DNA from: Terfezia claveryi
Lineage: Eukaryota > Ascomycota > Pezizomycetes > Pezizales > Pezizaceae
DNA length: 64,000 nucleotides
Assembly: GCA_015179025.1 (NCBI GenBank)
Contig: WHUX01000003.1
Location: forward strand, 62,001-126,000
Direction of reading: 5' to 3'
The notes under the pieces were generated by a model. That model saw nothing but the letters and a program-made list of their open reading frames with translations. It did no database searches and was not told the DNA's origin. The position numbers were made by a program, and so were the translations under genes. Below, in pieces: positions 22,305 to 31,867 of the stretch (the first letter of the stretch is position 1; every line of letters starts with the position of its first letter).

Positions 22305-24646
22305 TATCTCGAGGCACGAACAGAGGTGTAACGATAATCGAAGCATGGTAGTCTGGTGCCAACCAGACTGCACGGCAATGCACATTCTGCTTCTACATTA
22401 TGCAGTAAACTTATACTCCGGTATCAAAATATCTAAAAGCATGATATTTATGGGGAGGGCAGTGGAGAAACAATTAATCTTCAATGACCCAAGTATATTC
22501 AAATGCATTAGAATCATCCCTAGTATCACTTATGGCGTAACGATCGACAACCACGTGACGATCGACCGGGCTCCCCTGCCACATGCAGTAACATTCCAAT
22601 ATCTCCATCAATAAATGCAATATCGATGCAGTAAGAAAAATGAATATAGGCTAAAAACACTCGAAAAACCCAAATTTTTCATCTCCAGCCCAATCCGAGC
22701 TACTGTGAACCCTCTATAGCACCTGAACCCTCAATACCCCGTACGACCACCCCTCTAGCATAACCACCCACCCTACCCTCCCCACGCCGCCCACGACAAC
22801 CACTACTAGCCGCCATAGGTTCCCCAGAGGTCTACTCTGTAAGCCTTATTAGTATAGACTCAAGCTGCTCACTGTATATAGAACTACATGTACTACAAAC
22901 TGTATTGCTCGGTATAACTTTTGCAAGCTAGCCTCCTCGATATCGAATTTCAGCTATTTTGAGCGATTCAATCAAGCTATATTTGTGGTACTGCAATCTT
23001 AATATCTTAGGGTGTTCCTCTATGCAGTTTTTTAAGCCCAGTATGTTCCGTAGCCCCTGCACCATGCAAATCTCTGACCAAGCTCCATATATCTCGATAT
23101 GCAGCCTATTCGGGCTCAAGGTTTTAGCAATGATAATACTAAGCCTCTCGCATTCAATACAGGCTTAGCCGAGGCCTTTGAAGGTCCTTGAGCTGCTTCT
23201 ACGACTGGGGCTTCACCTCTGTGCCATTTTTTAGTATTTTGAGGGTTTAGGAGTTTGTGCACATCATACTAGCTCTAGAATTGAAGTTCATCAATTTCAC
23301 GAGCTTCAATTGAGCCATATTTGCCAAAGCGCAAGGTAGACGCCTTCACCATATACCTGTATTCAGTGCTAGCTCTAATACTAACCCTTCTACGTTGCTG
23401 GTGCAAGTCTGTGGTACTACTGGTGCCCTTGCCATAGTAGTACCCAGACCCCCCCTCTACCGAACGCATCTCAGCTACCCTCACCCCCCCCAACTTGGTC
23501 AAGACCTCTTAACTTCCTTCAAGTTGTTGTGGATACTCCTGCATCATCCTAGTTACAAGCAATCCTACACAGATCATAAGTTCCTCTACAATATCAAGAT
23601 ATCCGGCGGAGGCAGAAAAATATACCCAAACCCTCAAAATACTTAACAAAGGCACAGAGGTGAAGCCCTAGTCATAGAAGCAGCTCAAGGACCTTCAAAG
23701 GCCTCGGTTAAGCCTATATTGAATCCGAGAGGCTTAGTATTATCATTGCTAAAACCTTGAGCCCGAATAGGCTGCATATCGAGATATATGGAGCTTGGTC
23801 AGAGATTTGCATGGTGCAGGGGCTACGGAACATACTGGGCTTAAAAAACTGCATAGAGGAACACCCTAAGATATTAAGATTGCAGTACCACAAATATAGC
23901 TTGATTGAATCGCTCAAAATAGCTGAAATTCGATATCGAGGAGGCTAGCTTGCAAAAGTTATACCGAGCAATACAGTTTGTAGTACATGTAGTTCTATAT
24001 ACAGTGAGCAGCTTGAGTCTATACTAATAAGGCTTACAGAGTGGACCTCTGGGGAACCTATGGCGGCTAGTAGTGGTTGTCGTGGGCGGCGTGGGGAGGG
24101 TAGGGTGGGTGGTTATGCTAGAGGGGTGGTCGTACGGGGTATTGAGGGTTCAGGTGCTATAGAGGGTTCACAGTAGCTCGGATTGGGCTGGAGATGAAAA
24201 ATTTGGGTTTTTCGAGTGTTTTTAGCCTATATTCATTTTTCTTACTGCATCGATATTGCATTTATTGATAGAGATATTGGAATGTTACTGGGGAGCCCGG
24301 GTCGATCGTCACGTGGTTGACGATCGTTACGCCATAAGTGATACTACTGGCTGGAATGGAGTGGTAGAAGGTTTCCAGCTTAATATCTAATGTAGTCTGG
24401 TTGACACTATCTGATGCTAGATCAGTAGGCACTGGAGCAGTGAAACCTCTATCAGCAATAACAAAATCTGGAGCTGGGATGCCCTTAATCTGAAGCTAGT
24501 GATCTTGGCTTTCATTTTCATTATTATAGCTATATCATGCTTTTAGATCATTTTGATACTGTATAGTGTAGAAGCAGAATGTGCATTGCTATGCTTCGGT
24601 TATAGTGACACCTCTGTTCGTGCTAGCGAATTTCTCGAGATAATAC
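22305..24646. repeat. long inverted repeat (foldback) with ~0.95-1.0 kb arms
   Basis: Left arm about 22305-23254 and right arm about 23628-24646 are reverse complements, with a spacer of about 375 bp. The outer ends share TATTATCTCGAG and GCACGAACAGAGGTGT; the inner ends share TATTTTGAGGGTTT. The same 63-codon frame occurs at 22928-23119 (-) and 23757-23948 (+), with identical sequence. Arms diverge in one block (about 22.43-22.52 kb against 24.34-24.53 kb), and each carries a different micro-insertion. No transposase domain is recognised. A transcript would fold into long double-stranded RNA. It may be a foldback DNA transposon or an inverted duplication. Confidence 0.88.
24393..24407. mobile_element. 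15-bp insertion with 9-bp target duplication
   Basis: TAGTCTGGTTGACAC sits between TATCTAATG (24384-24392) and TATCTGATG (24408-24416), which match at 8 of 9 positions. Confidence 0.6.
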
Positions 24647-25549
24647 GAATTAAATAAAGAACAAAGAGATAGAACGCACCACCCTCATGTAAGAACTCGT
24701 AATATGGAATGACATATAAGATGTGTAGGTGAATGACATATGAGATACATGGTAAGCGATAACAAAAGATATGTGGAGATATCTTGTTAGGCAGTGGAAG
24801 TGGTTCTAGCGAGGCAGCAGCGGCAACGGCAGCGAGCACGGGTGCGAGCAGATCTCTAGTAATAAACCTACTGGAGCGGATGGTAATACGCAGAGTGGGT
24901 AATAGAACTAGTAGAAGAACAATGCGAGTGAGAACGAGGTGAATTGAAGACTTGCTTGATTGAAGAAAATACAGGTCCGGAGCGGTGTCTATATACATGG
25001 AAATTCAGGGTAAAAGACAAAGCGCAGGGATGTGTTAATCAGCCAATGAAAATCAAGGAAATGCAAGGATCGCGGTCCTGCGACCACCGGGTGGCAACCA
25101 GAGTTGACTCAACCCAACATACGCAAACCATTGCGTGTGTGCGAACGTAAGGAGCTTGCGTGTGCGTGAGTTCAGCTGAAAAATGGTGGCTTCGGCGATA
25201 TCGGTGTTTCGGAGTTGGGCGGCGATGACTTTGCCGGGTAGCGGGTGTGCCGGATGTGCGTTCCAATAAGCGAGAGCTCATGTAGGCCATAATTAAGGTA
25301 CAATCTGGTCTCTTCTCAAAGGAAATATAGCTAAATATTATAATGGCATTGGTCTGTGAGACAGATGTTTCTGTTTAGAAAAAGCCAAATGTTAATTCTT
25401 ATGATGCCAAATGAGTTCGGCATAATTATCACATCTCTGAATGCTTTAGAAGAAGACTCGGATTCAAATTCTTGCTCATTGTCATTGAGACTGTTGCTAC
25501 ATACAATTTTCGCTAGCAAAACGAGGACCAGACGCTCTACGAGCGGCTT
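24647..25549. other. intergenic interval
   Basis: No gene supported. The 132-codon minus-strand frame (24600-24998), partly over the long inverted repeat, is hydrophobic but without a recognisable family. Confidence 0.4.
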
Positions 25550-25685
25550 GTGCCAACCAGACTACTAGACAAAGTGTGTAGCCCGCAACTTGTTGTATGC
25601 TCGAAAGGCCGTCTGTGACCTTTTTTTTTATTTTATTTTTTTTTATTACTCAGTACTTTTATGCGGCCCAGTGAGGGCCATGAAG

Positions 25686-25716
25686 TAGTCTGGTTGGCAC
25701 AACACCCTCCATAGGA
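25686..25716. mobile_element. 31-bp insertion with perfect 9-bp target duplication
   Basis: The insert begins TAGTCTGGTTGGCAC, continues ACACCCTCC, and is flanked by GCCATGAAG on both sides (25677-25685 and 25717-25725). Its first 22-24 bases match the reverse complement of the 30-bp insert at 31682-31711. Confidence 0.72.
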
Positions 25717-27112
25717 GCCATGAAGAGCCACCAAGAAAGGGTCGTGTAGGTCAGCTTGCCTAGTCTGGTTGGCACTAGGTAGGTCGTGCCGTAGTTACTC
25801 AAGTAGTCTGGTTGGCACGTTAAGCATTATTAGTGTACTCTTAGTAGTCTCCCTCACCAGTACATATTCCAACCCAATCCCAGTCTGCGCGCACTCCCAC
25901 CCACCTACGACAGCTGACTGGGCTTTTGATTCGTCTACCCTTAGCTAAACGATGACCAATAATGAGTAGGATCTTGTTGTCGTTCATGCAATATACGCCG
26001 AAATACTGCAAGCAATGGAAGTCGAACTACCTCGAGAGACGAGCATTGAAGATGCTCGAAGACTTGCCTTCAACGAATTACAAAAGCTGCTACATGGCAT
26101 CCAGAAATATGTCAGTATAAATCTCGATGATGATCACACTGAACTACTGCCAGTTGGTAGCATCTTGATCTTTTGCGTGTTTGCTTGTTCATTCCCTTCC
26201 CGATAGGAAATATTGTTTAGACCCCCATGTCGGTGGAACCCCGCCAAAGAAGTCAAACTACAGTGGACTGCCCCAAATTCCAGGACGTTTCCTTTGGCGG
26301 CCCTTTGGAGCCGAGCCCTTCGCTTCCTTATCTAACTTTCCTCATCTAGCCGTGACAAAGCCTCCAGTTCCTTACTTAGCCGGCGTAGATTACCCTATTC
26401 AACAAACTGAATATCCACGGCATCGATGAGCTAACTGGTGAATGTTGGTTGTGGATGCTTGAGGATTGCTTTGGGAGGCCGAGGATGCTTGGTTTGTTAG
26501 TGCTGGGGGGAGGGGAATTCATGAGTAATGGGTACTTCAAGTTTGGGGGGGGAACGCACTAAGCTGGTGTATCTAATGGCATGGCCCAAGGGCTGGGAGG
26601 ATGGTGGCGCTCCCATGAGAGATGCCAATACTCCGCCTACAAGATTCAGACACACAGGGATTAATAGCACTAGGTAAGTAGATGAAGCAGCACAAAATTG
26701 TCCAAGATGTCGTATTGATTAATACGTATCGGTAATACAGCCACTCAACCAAAGACCAAGCAACAGAAGGAAAAAGCCCGGCAAAAGGCTGCCAAGCAGA
26801 AGCAACAGAACACTGTCTCTGGACGTATAAGACCATCGGAGAGGCCCTGGATGCGCTTTACGCTTTACTTTACAAGGCCTCCAGCCGAAAAGATGCCGTA
26901 GTTGAGGCGGCATTTAAGGAGGTCAGACGGCAAGCTCAATTATCGGAAAAGAGGGTGTTAGAGTTGGAAAAGAGGGTAGAAGAGTTGAAAGCGAAGGTTG
27001 AGGAAGCGGCTGTGGAGAGGAAGGAAGCGGCTTTGGAGAGGAAGGATATCATGACTACTCTTCTTAAGGTACTTGACTACTTAAAAATAATTGAATCTCC
27101 ATCTACTTCTGA

Positions 27113-27602
27113 TAGGCCTGGGCACGAGGCCTCTCGAGACCGGAAAAGTCTCGAGACTTTTGGATATCGAGCACCAACCAACACAATCATAATTATACTC
27201 GACTTTCTAGCTAATTATCAATCATCATCATTTTCGACTTCGACGTCAATTTCCTCTTCTATACCCTCTTCCACTAAACCTCGCTCTGAATCATCTGGAG
27301 TATGAGCAGCCGGCAAGGAAATTTGGCTCATTGTGCTGATTGTAGATGCAGTACAGATGTGCACATAATGAGCGAGGAAAGAATATAATGAGCGGAGAAA
27401 GAGTATAATGAGCGGAGAAAGAGAAGAGGAATCTCTACCTTTAAGTTACCAACCAGACTACCTTTAAGTACCGAATAACACATACAAGCGAAGGCTATCG
27501 TAGGCTGCTAAACTGATTGTCGCAACCCATGAAAAGATCTTCCCAGCAACTGAAAAATTTTCACAAAAAGTCTCGAGACGTCTCGTCTCGTGCCCAGGCC
27601 TA
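27113..27602. mobile_element. 490-bp non-autonomous TIR element (hAT-like MITE candidate)
   Basis: Perfect 16-bp terminal inverted repeats TAGGCCTGGGCACGAG (27113-27128) and CTCGTGCCCAGGCCTA (27587-27602). Palindromic GTCTCGAGAC motifs lie just inside both ends. Flanks ACTTCTGA and CTTACTGA are similar, as for a decayed 8-bp target duplication. The TIR resembles hAT tips (TAG...GGGCA), but this is inference. It carries no transposase and splits the coiled-coil pseudogene. Confidence 0.72.
27447..27460. mobile_element. 14-bp insertion with perfect 9-bp target duplication
   Basis: TACCAACCAGACTA is flanked by CCTTTAAGT at 27438-27446 and 27461-27469. It lies inside the 490-bp TIR element, so it is a later event. 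Confidence 0.65.
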
Positions 27603-27968
27603 CTTACTGACTGGATTAGACGACGAAGCGAGCCAATGATTTATGTGTGCGCCAAATTCTGAACGAGTCGAGATATAACTTTGCCCAACTTTCAAAGTAT
27701 AAAGATTAGGAAGATATCGTACAACAGTTGGGGTGGGAGAGCGCCGAGATGCACATCCGCCAGAATTTAACCAACACCCCCTGAAAATGGGATACGGAAA
27801 CTATAAAGGAGCTTATGGAGCTAGTAATCCGACCGAATACTATCCGGGAACAAGGGAATGTCGCTGCACATGCAAGCATTGATTACGATAAGTTGAAGCA
27901 TGCAATCGGGACATATCCTGTTGGGAGGCATAAGAGTTTTGTTGGAGAAGCTGATGAATTTGCATTTT

Positions 27969-28639
27969 AGTCACCCTATAAAATAGTATGACGCAATTCT
28001 GGCTTTCATAAAGACTTTGAAAAAGGCAAAGCCCAGTCTTGCAAGGGAAAGCCAGAAGACCTAAATCCGAATACAGAAGTTTCTTCGCTTAGAAGAAGAG
28101 ATGGGGAGTTGATTTATAAACAAAGGAGGGGGACTACACAAGTTAGGGAAGGTTTTTTATGGAATCAAGTTTTTTTTACAATTGCCTACAGAGTACTTGG
28201 GTAAATAAGATTCAACCCCTGAGGCAAAAATCTCAAATCCATCTGAATTCTACTTACTGCAACAGCGTAGTCTGGTTGGCACCAAGAGCGTGAAAAACTG
28301 CCTACCTAAAGCATCCGACGTGGAACCGTCACAACTACGGTAGTCTGGTTGCACAATAGAGTCAACAATTTGCTAACCTGGACGGGTTAATGTGGAACTC
28401 TTGGCTATACACCCGCTGTTTACTAAGGTCTTTCTACCTTCGCATAGGTCTTTCTGTTGGAGAGTGTAACCGCTAGGACAAAACGTGATCACTGGGTGCT
28501 AGGTTTGCCTAGAAACCGATAGTACATATATTGTACGCTCACACTTTCGTAGTCTGTTTGGCACAACTACGAGGGTCTGATCGAGACTAAGTAAGTAGTC
28601 AAGTTGCCTAAGAGGTGTTGGCACTGTGCATGCAGACAG
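27969..28639. other. intergenic interval with three copies of the TAGTCTGGTTGGCAC motif
   Basis: No gene supported. Motif copies lie at 28268-28282 (flanks CAACAGCG and CAAGAGCG, 7 of 8 matching), 28341-28354 and 28550-28564. The last two have no clear flanking duplication. Confidence 0.5.
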
Positions 28640-29273
28640 GTTGGCAGCCTTCGGTTCAGCCTGGGCCTAATCTCCCTACAACTGCCCATGATAACGGAAG
28701 GAGGCATCAGACAGGTGTCCAAAGCCCAACGCAGCAAAGCCAGGACGGCCAAAGGATATGGCATCAGAAATTCCGAATAGAATCGACACGCCCTCTCAGC
28801 ACTGCGAGGGGTAGTGCAACCAGATTACCTCTCAGCTTACACCTGGCTGCGCACCGATCGAGGGCCCCAAAAAAGTGGCTCCACCACATCTAGAAGGCGG
28901 ACAACGCCTCACGTCAATGCGGCCACCATGCCCAAGACGGTCGACACATGCAGGTCATGGGGTCAGGAGAGTCGAGCGGGATCGGCACGCCCTATCAGCC
29001 TACACCTGGCTACGTACAAACAGAGGTCCGCAGAAGAGCTGGCTCTATCAGATCGGCAAAGCAGATTCAGCAGAGTGCGTTTGCGGTCATCCATCGGAGA
29101 CAGGAGTACACATTGTCTTCAATTGCCCACGCTTTGACCGCTCCCGGAGAGACCTCTTAGGAGAAAAACGCTGTTGGGAAGAGCTTGACAAGCCGGAATG
29201 GAGAAAGGAGGGAGAAGAGACATATGAGGCTACGGAAGCCTTTTCCAAGTTCTTATATCACGAGCTGACCTAG
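28640..29273 (+). pseudogene. Tad-like LINE ORF2 C-terminal fragment
   Basis: The C-terminal frame reads LSAYTWLRTNRGPQKSW, GKADSAECVCGHPSETGVHIV, FNCPRF and ends EAFSKFLYHELT. This is the same order as the end of the LINE ORF2 at 59040-59383 (TYTWCRTEKGPQKSW, a C-x-C...H zinc motif, FFSFLYKK). The LSAYTW-containing segment occurs twice (about 28.79-28.87 and 28.98-29.03 kb), so the fragment has a local duplication. The first copy carries a 27-bp micro-insertion and is frameshifted. It is a dead LINE remnant. Confidence 0.75.
28801..28827. mobile_element. 27-bp insertion with perfect 9-bp target duplication
   Basis: Flanked by CCTCTCAGC at 28792-28800 and 28828-28836; it ends GTGCAACCAGATTA. 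The second copy of the same LINE segment, near 28.98-29.02 kb (CGCCCTATCAGCCTACACC), lacks the insert and serves as an empty site. The insert shares GCGAGGGGTAGTGCAACCAG with the palindrome at 22133-22215. Confidence 0.8.
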
Positions 29274-29731
29274 TATAATTGGCGGAGAGTTACTTTTACG
29301 ACTCCGAGATTGAGAAGAAAGGAGCAAGTCTTAGTGAAGATGTTATAATGGCAGATAAGTCAGACATACATTATGAAGTATGAGGATGAGGACGAGGCAC
29401 CGGTACGTCCGGCAGTACCTAAAGGCTGGTAAGAAATCCCGACTAGCCAAAGCACCCTCACTGTCTACACCATCTAGCGACATTTGATCAGAGGCAATTG
29501 TACTCATGGGATCCCCTGCCAGAGACCCATGGCAGAGATCATACAGGATACAGGAATGAGAGGGGTTTTGGGGTCACGTTGATTCTTAAGAGGTAAGCCG
29601 GGATGCTGGCTTCCAATTGAGGCATATAACTTTGACAGAGGAAGAGGGTGGGGCTGGTAGTTAGTGGGGAGTCTTTTACAGTATGATCGGAGTTTAGCGA
29701 GTTGGTTGTTGGCCCGTTGTTCCGTTGGCGT
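29274..29731. other. LINE 3' flank or intergenic
   Basis: Follows the LINE ORF2 fragment and may be part of its 3' untranslated region. No further coding or structural feature identified. Confidence 0.4.
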
Positions 29732-29745
29732 ACCGAGTCTTTTAA

Positions 29746-29810
29746 TTCCTCATGGACGTCGGGTCCGCATAGGAGTAATGAATATTTAAAATTTAAAAAA
29801 AAAAAAAAAA
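29746..29810 (+). mobile_element. 65-bp LINE 3'-tail insertion with ~14-bp target duplication
   Basis: A minimal 3' end only: CCTCATG, hairpin (GGAC 29754-29757, GTCC 29763-29766), GCATAGGAGTA and an A-rich tail. It is flanked by ACCGAGTCTTTTAA (29732-29745) and ACCGAGTCCCTTAA (29811-29824), which differ by two C/T changes. This looks like extreme 5' truncation during target-primed insertion. Confidence 0.75.
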
Positions 29811-29825
29811 ACCGAGTCCCTTAAG

Positions 29826-29890
29826 ATGAGGGAACGGGGCCGTCTCATAGCCTATCCATAGACGTATAGACTTAAAAAAAAAATTGTCTT
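29826..29890 (+). repeat. second LINE/SINE tail family (CCATAGACGTATAGACT)
   Basis: The sequence ACGGGGCCGTCTCATAGCC, then CCATAGACGTATAGACTTA and an A tract, recurs at about 31534-31590. CGTCT and AGACG can pair across CATAGCC. It abuts the preceding 65-bp tail. Confidence 0.6.
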
Positions 29891-30153
29891 TGTCAAACTC
29901 ACCCTATTTCGGAGATACTTACCGAACGTCGTGCGTTGCAACTCCCACAAAGGAACTACATTCCACATAGCCTACAACCATGAGTATTGAGGCGCTTGGG
30001 CGTATCTTGTGGAGCAAGTAAGACCGCAGAACTTCGTCCAGGGCAGTATCGAGTTAGGCTACCCAGCAAATAGATCGGTCTGGGCACGAGAACACGACGA
30101 TACCTGTTGTTCCATTCAACACCGTGAGCGCTTATCACCTAGACTAAGCGCTT

Positions 30154-30439
30154 TTCCCTTTTATTTTAGTTCACCAGTTCATCTCTTCCTGCGTTTCTTA
30201 CAGTTCTCTAGTGACAGGATCAGGCTCAGTCAGGCCCTCGAGTCATCGGCTAGTCCGTTAATGACAGCATGGGGCCTTTTCTTGGGTTTGTTTGGTTTCT
30301 GTGTATCTATCTTGCGCGGGTCTGGCAGATTAACTTGCCTTACTTTTGAATCCACCGGGTTTCCGTGTGGCTCCTCATAGCCCCCCTAACGGGGCTGCAT
30401 AGGAGTATCTAGTATTTAAAAAAAAAAAAAAAAAAAAAA
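30154..30439 (+). mobile_element. 286-bp SINE-like / truncated LINE copy with perfect 14-bp target duplication
   Basis: Flanked by TAGACTAAGCGCTT at 30140-30153 and 30440-30453. Its 3' part (from 30227) matches 12161-12367 and the LINE 3' UTR. The hairpin is AGCCCC (30379-30384) with GGGGCT (30391-30396), followed by GCATAGGAGTA and a run of about 22 A. The intact duplication and tail indicate a fairly recent insertion. Confidence 0.85.
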
Positions 30440-30568
30440 TAGACTAAGCGCTTATGAGACCACCTCCCGAGCACGAGACTACTCCCGAGCCTTGCCGATC
30501 TCGGACTGTCTTGTGATAACGACTATACCGAGGCAGAAAAAAAAGTAGCTGGAACAGGAGGAGGTCGA

Positions 30569-30845
30569 GTGGTTAGGTGGGAAAGGAAGGCAAGGCTCAA
30601 CTATGTCCACTGCAGGACGGGGAAGGGAAATCTCCAATCCTGGCGTGCAAAACTGGACGATACAGTTGATCCGACATGCCCGACATGTGGAAGACATATG
30701 GAAGACATGTGGAAACAGGTAGGCATGTGGCATTGGTCTGCCCGCGGGGGAAGAGATTGGACGAAGATGGGGGAATTGGGAGGAGATGGATGAGCGAAAG
30801 AGGTGGATGAAGAAGTTAAAGGATGGGGGGGGGGAATATGCGGTA
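30569..30845 (+). pseudogene. LINE ORF2 zinc-motif C-terminal fragment (second family)
   Basis: The frame reads RKARLNYVHCRTGKGNLQSW, then DPTCPTCGRHMEDMW. This Arg-rich helix and C-x2-C motif is found after RNase H in Tad-like LINEs. The matching continuation (HVALVCPRGKR) is in another frame, so the copy is broken. A near-duplicate GGAAGACATATGGAAGACAT occurs in the zinc region. Confidence 0.55.
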
Positions 30846-31533
30846 GTTCTGGTACAGACTTTTTTCTCTAACCTTGATTTGGCCTGAGCAGTGAAGAAAA
30901 TATGGCTGTGGAAGAGGGACCCAGCCGAGGACATCCTCCTATCCCCTTCAGCTCAAACTGCTTGAATCAACCGGACACTGTTAATCTTAATTATAGACTC
31001 ACTAGCCAGCAATAATTGCAATAGCTCCCGATGGCAATAATTGCAACATGGATTCAGTGGAATATAATAAGAGATGTGGAGAGTTAGGTTCGTCTGTCTT
31101 ATGAGATTTGAGATCTCCGGCTGGGATCGGAAGGGTGGTTGGGTGTTGGTCTTGAAGCGGATTGGACGAGACGTTTTCTTTAACCTCGAGATGGGGTTAG
31201 TTTTGTGTTTCAACATGGGAAGAAGTAGATGAACTTATCGGGAATTGGTCTCGAAGCGGGGTTGGGTGTTGGTCTTGAAGCAGGAGAGGGATATGGATGT
31301 GGGTGTGGGTTGCCAACTTTGTGGGTCAAGGTTGCCATGGGGGAAAGCAGTCACTTGGCCACTTTGTATGGGAGAGTCGGTAGGGGTGGAGGTTCATATA
31401 GCAGGGAAAGGGACGGCTGAGGCGCGGTGGGGGAAGAAGGAGTTATTTCGGTTATATTGATCTCTTTGGCTAGGAAGGCAGGGCGATTAGGCAACTCGTT
31501 ATTTCGTGAGAGTACCAAACCTTTAAAGGGGAG
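30846..31533. other. intergenic interval
   Basis: No gene supported. The sequence GGTTGGGTGTTGGTCTTGAA occurs twice (about 31.14 and 31.26 kb). Confidence 0.4.
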
Positions 31534-31596
31534 GAACGGGGCCGTCTCATAGCCTCAGGCTCCATAGACGTATAGACTCAAAAAAAAACAAAAAAA
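31534..31596 (+). repeat. second LINE/SINE tail family copy
   Basis: ACGGGGCCGTCTCATAGCC, an inner AGCC-TCA-GGCT hairpin, CCATAGACGTATAGACT and an interrupted A tail, as at 29826. No target duplication was identified. Confidence 0.6.
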
Positions 31597-31681
31597 CAGA
31601 CTATCCCGATTCGAGTCATATGGCAATGCCAGGCCTGGCTGGGAACTTCCCTATCAGGACTGTAGAACCTCATTACCGTCG

Positions 31682-31711
31682 TTTGGCGGGGGTGTTGTGC
31701 CAACCAGACTA
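31682..31711. mobile_element. 30-bp insertion with perfect 9-bp target duplication
   Basis: TTACCGTCG at 31673-31681 and 31712-31720 flanks an insert ending GTGCCAACCAGACTA. The reverse complement shares its first 22-24 bases with the 31-bp insert at 25686-25716. Confidence 0.75.
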
Positions 31712-31758
31712 TTACCGTCGGCCTTGGACCGATCCCCACCGCCACCCCCACCAACACC

Positions 31759-31773
31759 GTGCCAACCAGACTA
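31759..31773. mobile_element. 15-bp insertion with perfect 9-bp target duplication
   Basis: Exactly GTGCCAACCAGACTA between two copies of ACCAACACC (31750-31758 and 31774-31782). The surroundings are C-rich, so the duplication alone would be weaker evidence than at other sites. Confidence 0.65.
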
Positions 31774-31867
31774 ACCAACACCCCACCCCAACACCCTCCT
31801 CCACCCCTACACCTCTCCCACAGCCACCCAGCCCGGACCCCACCACAACTGCCATACACATAATAAA

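Larger units (their letters stand above)
25952..27968 (+). pseudogene. coiled-coil protein pseudogene, split by a TIR element
   Basis: Reads in one direction but is broken. The ATG at 25952 is followed five codons later by TAG, then DLVVVHAIYAEILQ, LPRETSIEDARRLAFNELQK and DDDHTELLPV, up to a 50-bp GT-AG intron (26157-26206). Further conserved-looking stretches include GIDELTGECWLWMLEDCFG. From about 26.75 kb the product is Lys/Gln-rich, then a long heptad coiled coil (LELEKRVEELKAKVEEAA). At 27112 it is interrupted by the 490-bp element. The 3' part resumes at 27603, with RANDLCVRQILNESRYNF and the C-terminal IRPNTIREQGNVAAHAS, ending TAG at about 27968. Internal TAG and TGA replace probable Gln and Trp codons. 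I do not recognise the family; the coiled coil suggests protein-protein contact. Confidence 0.5.

Noticed and set aside
25550..25700. A 151-bp MITE with GTGCCAACCAGACTA / TAGTCTGGTTGGCAC as terminal inverted repeats
   Set aside because: The right-hand motif is explained better as the start of its own 31-bp insertion with a perfect 9-bp duplication (25677-25725), and no duplication flanks the 151-bp unit.
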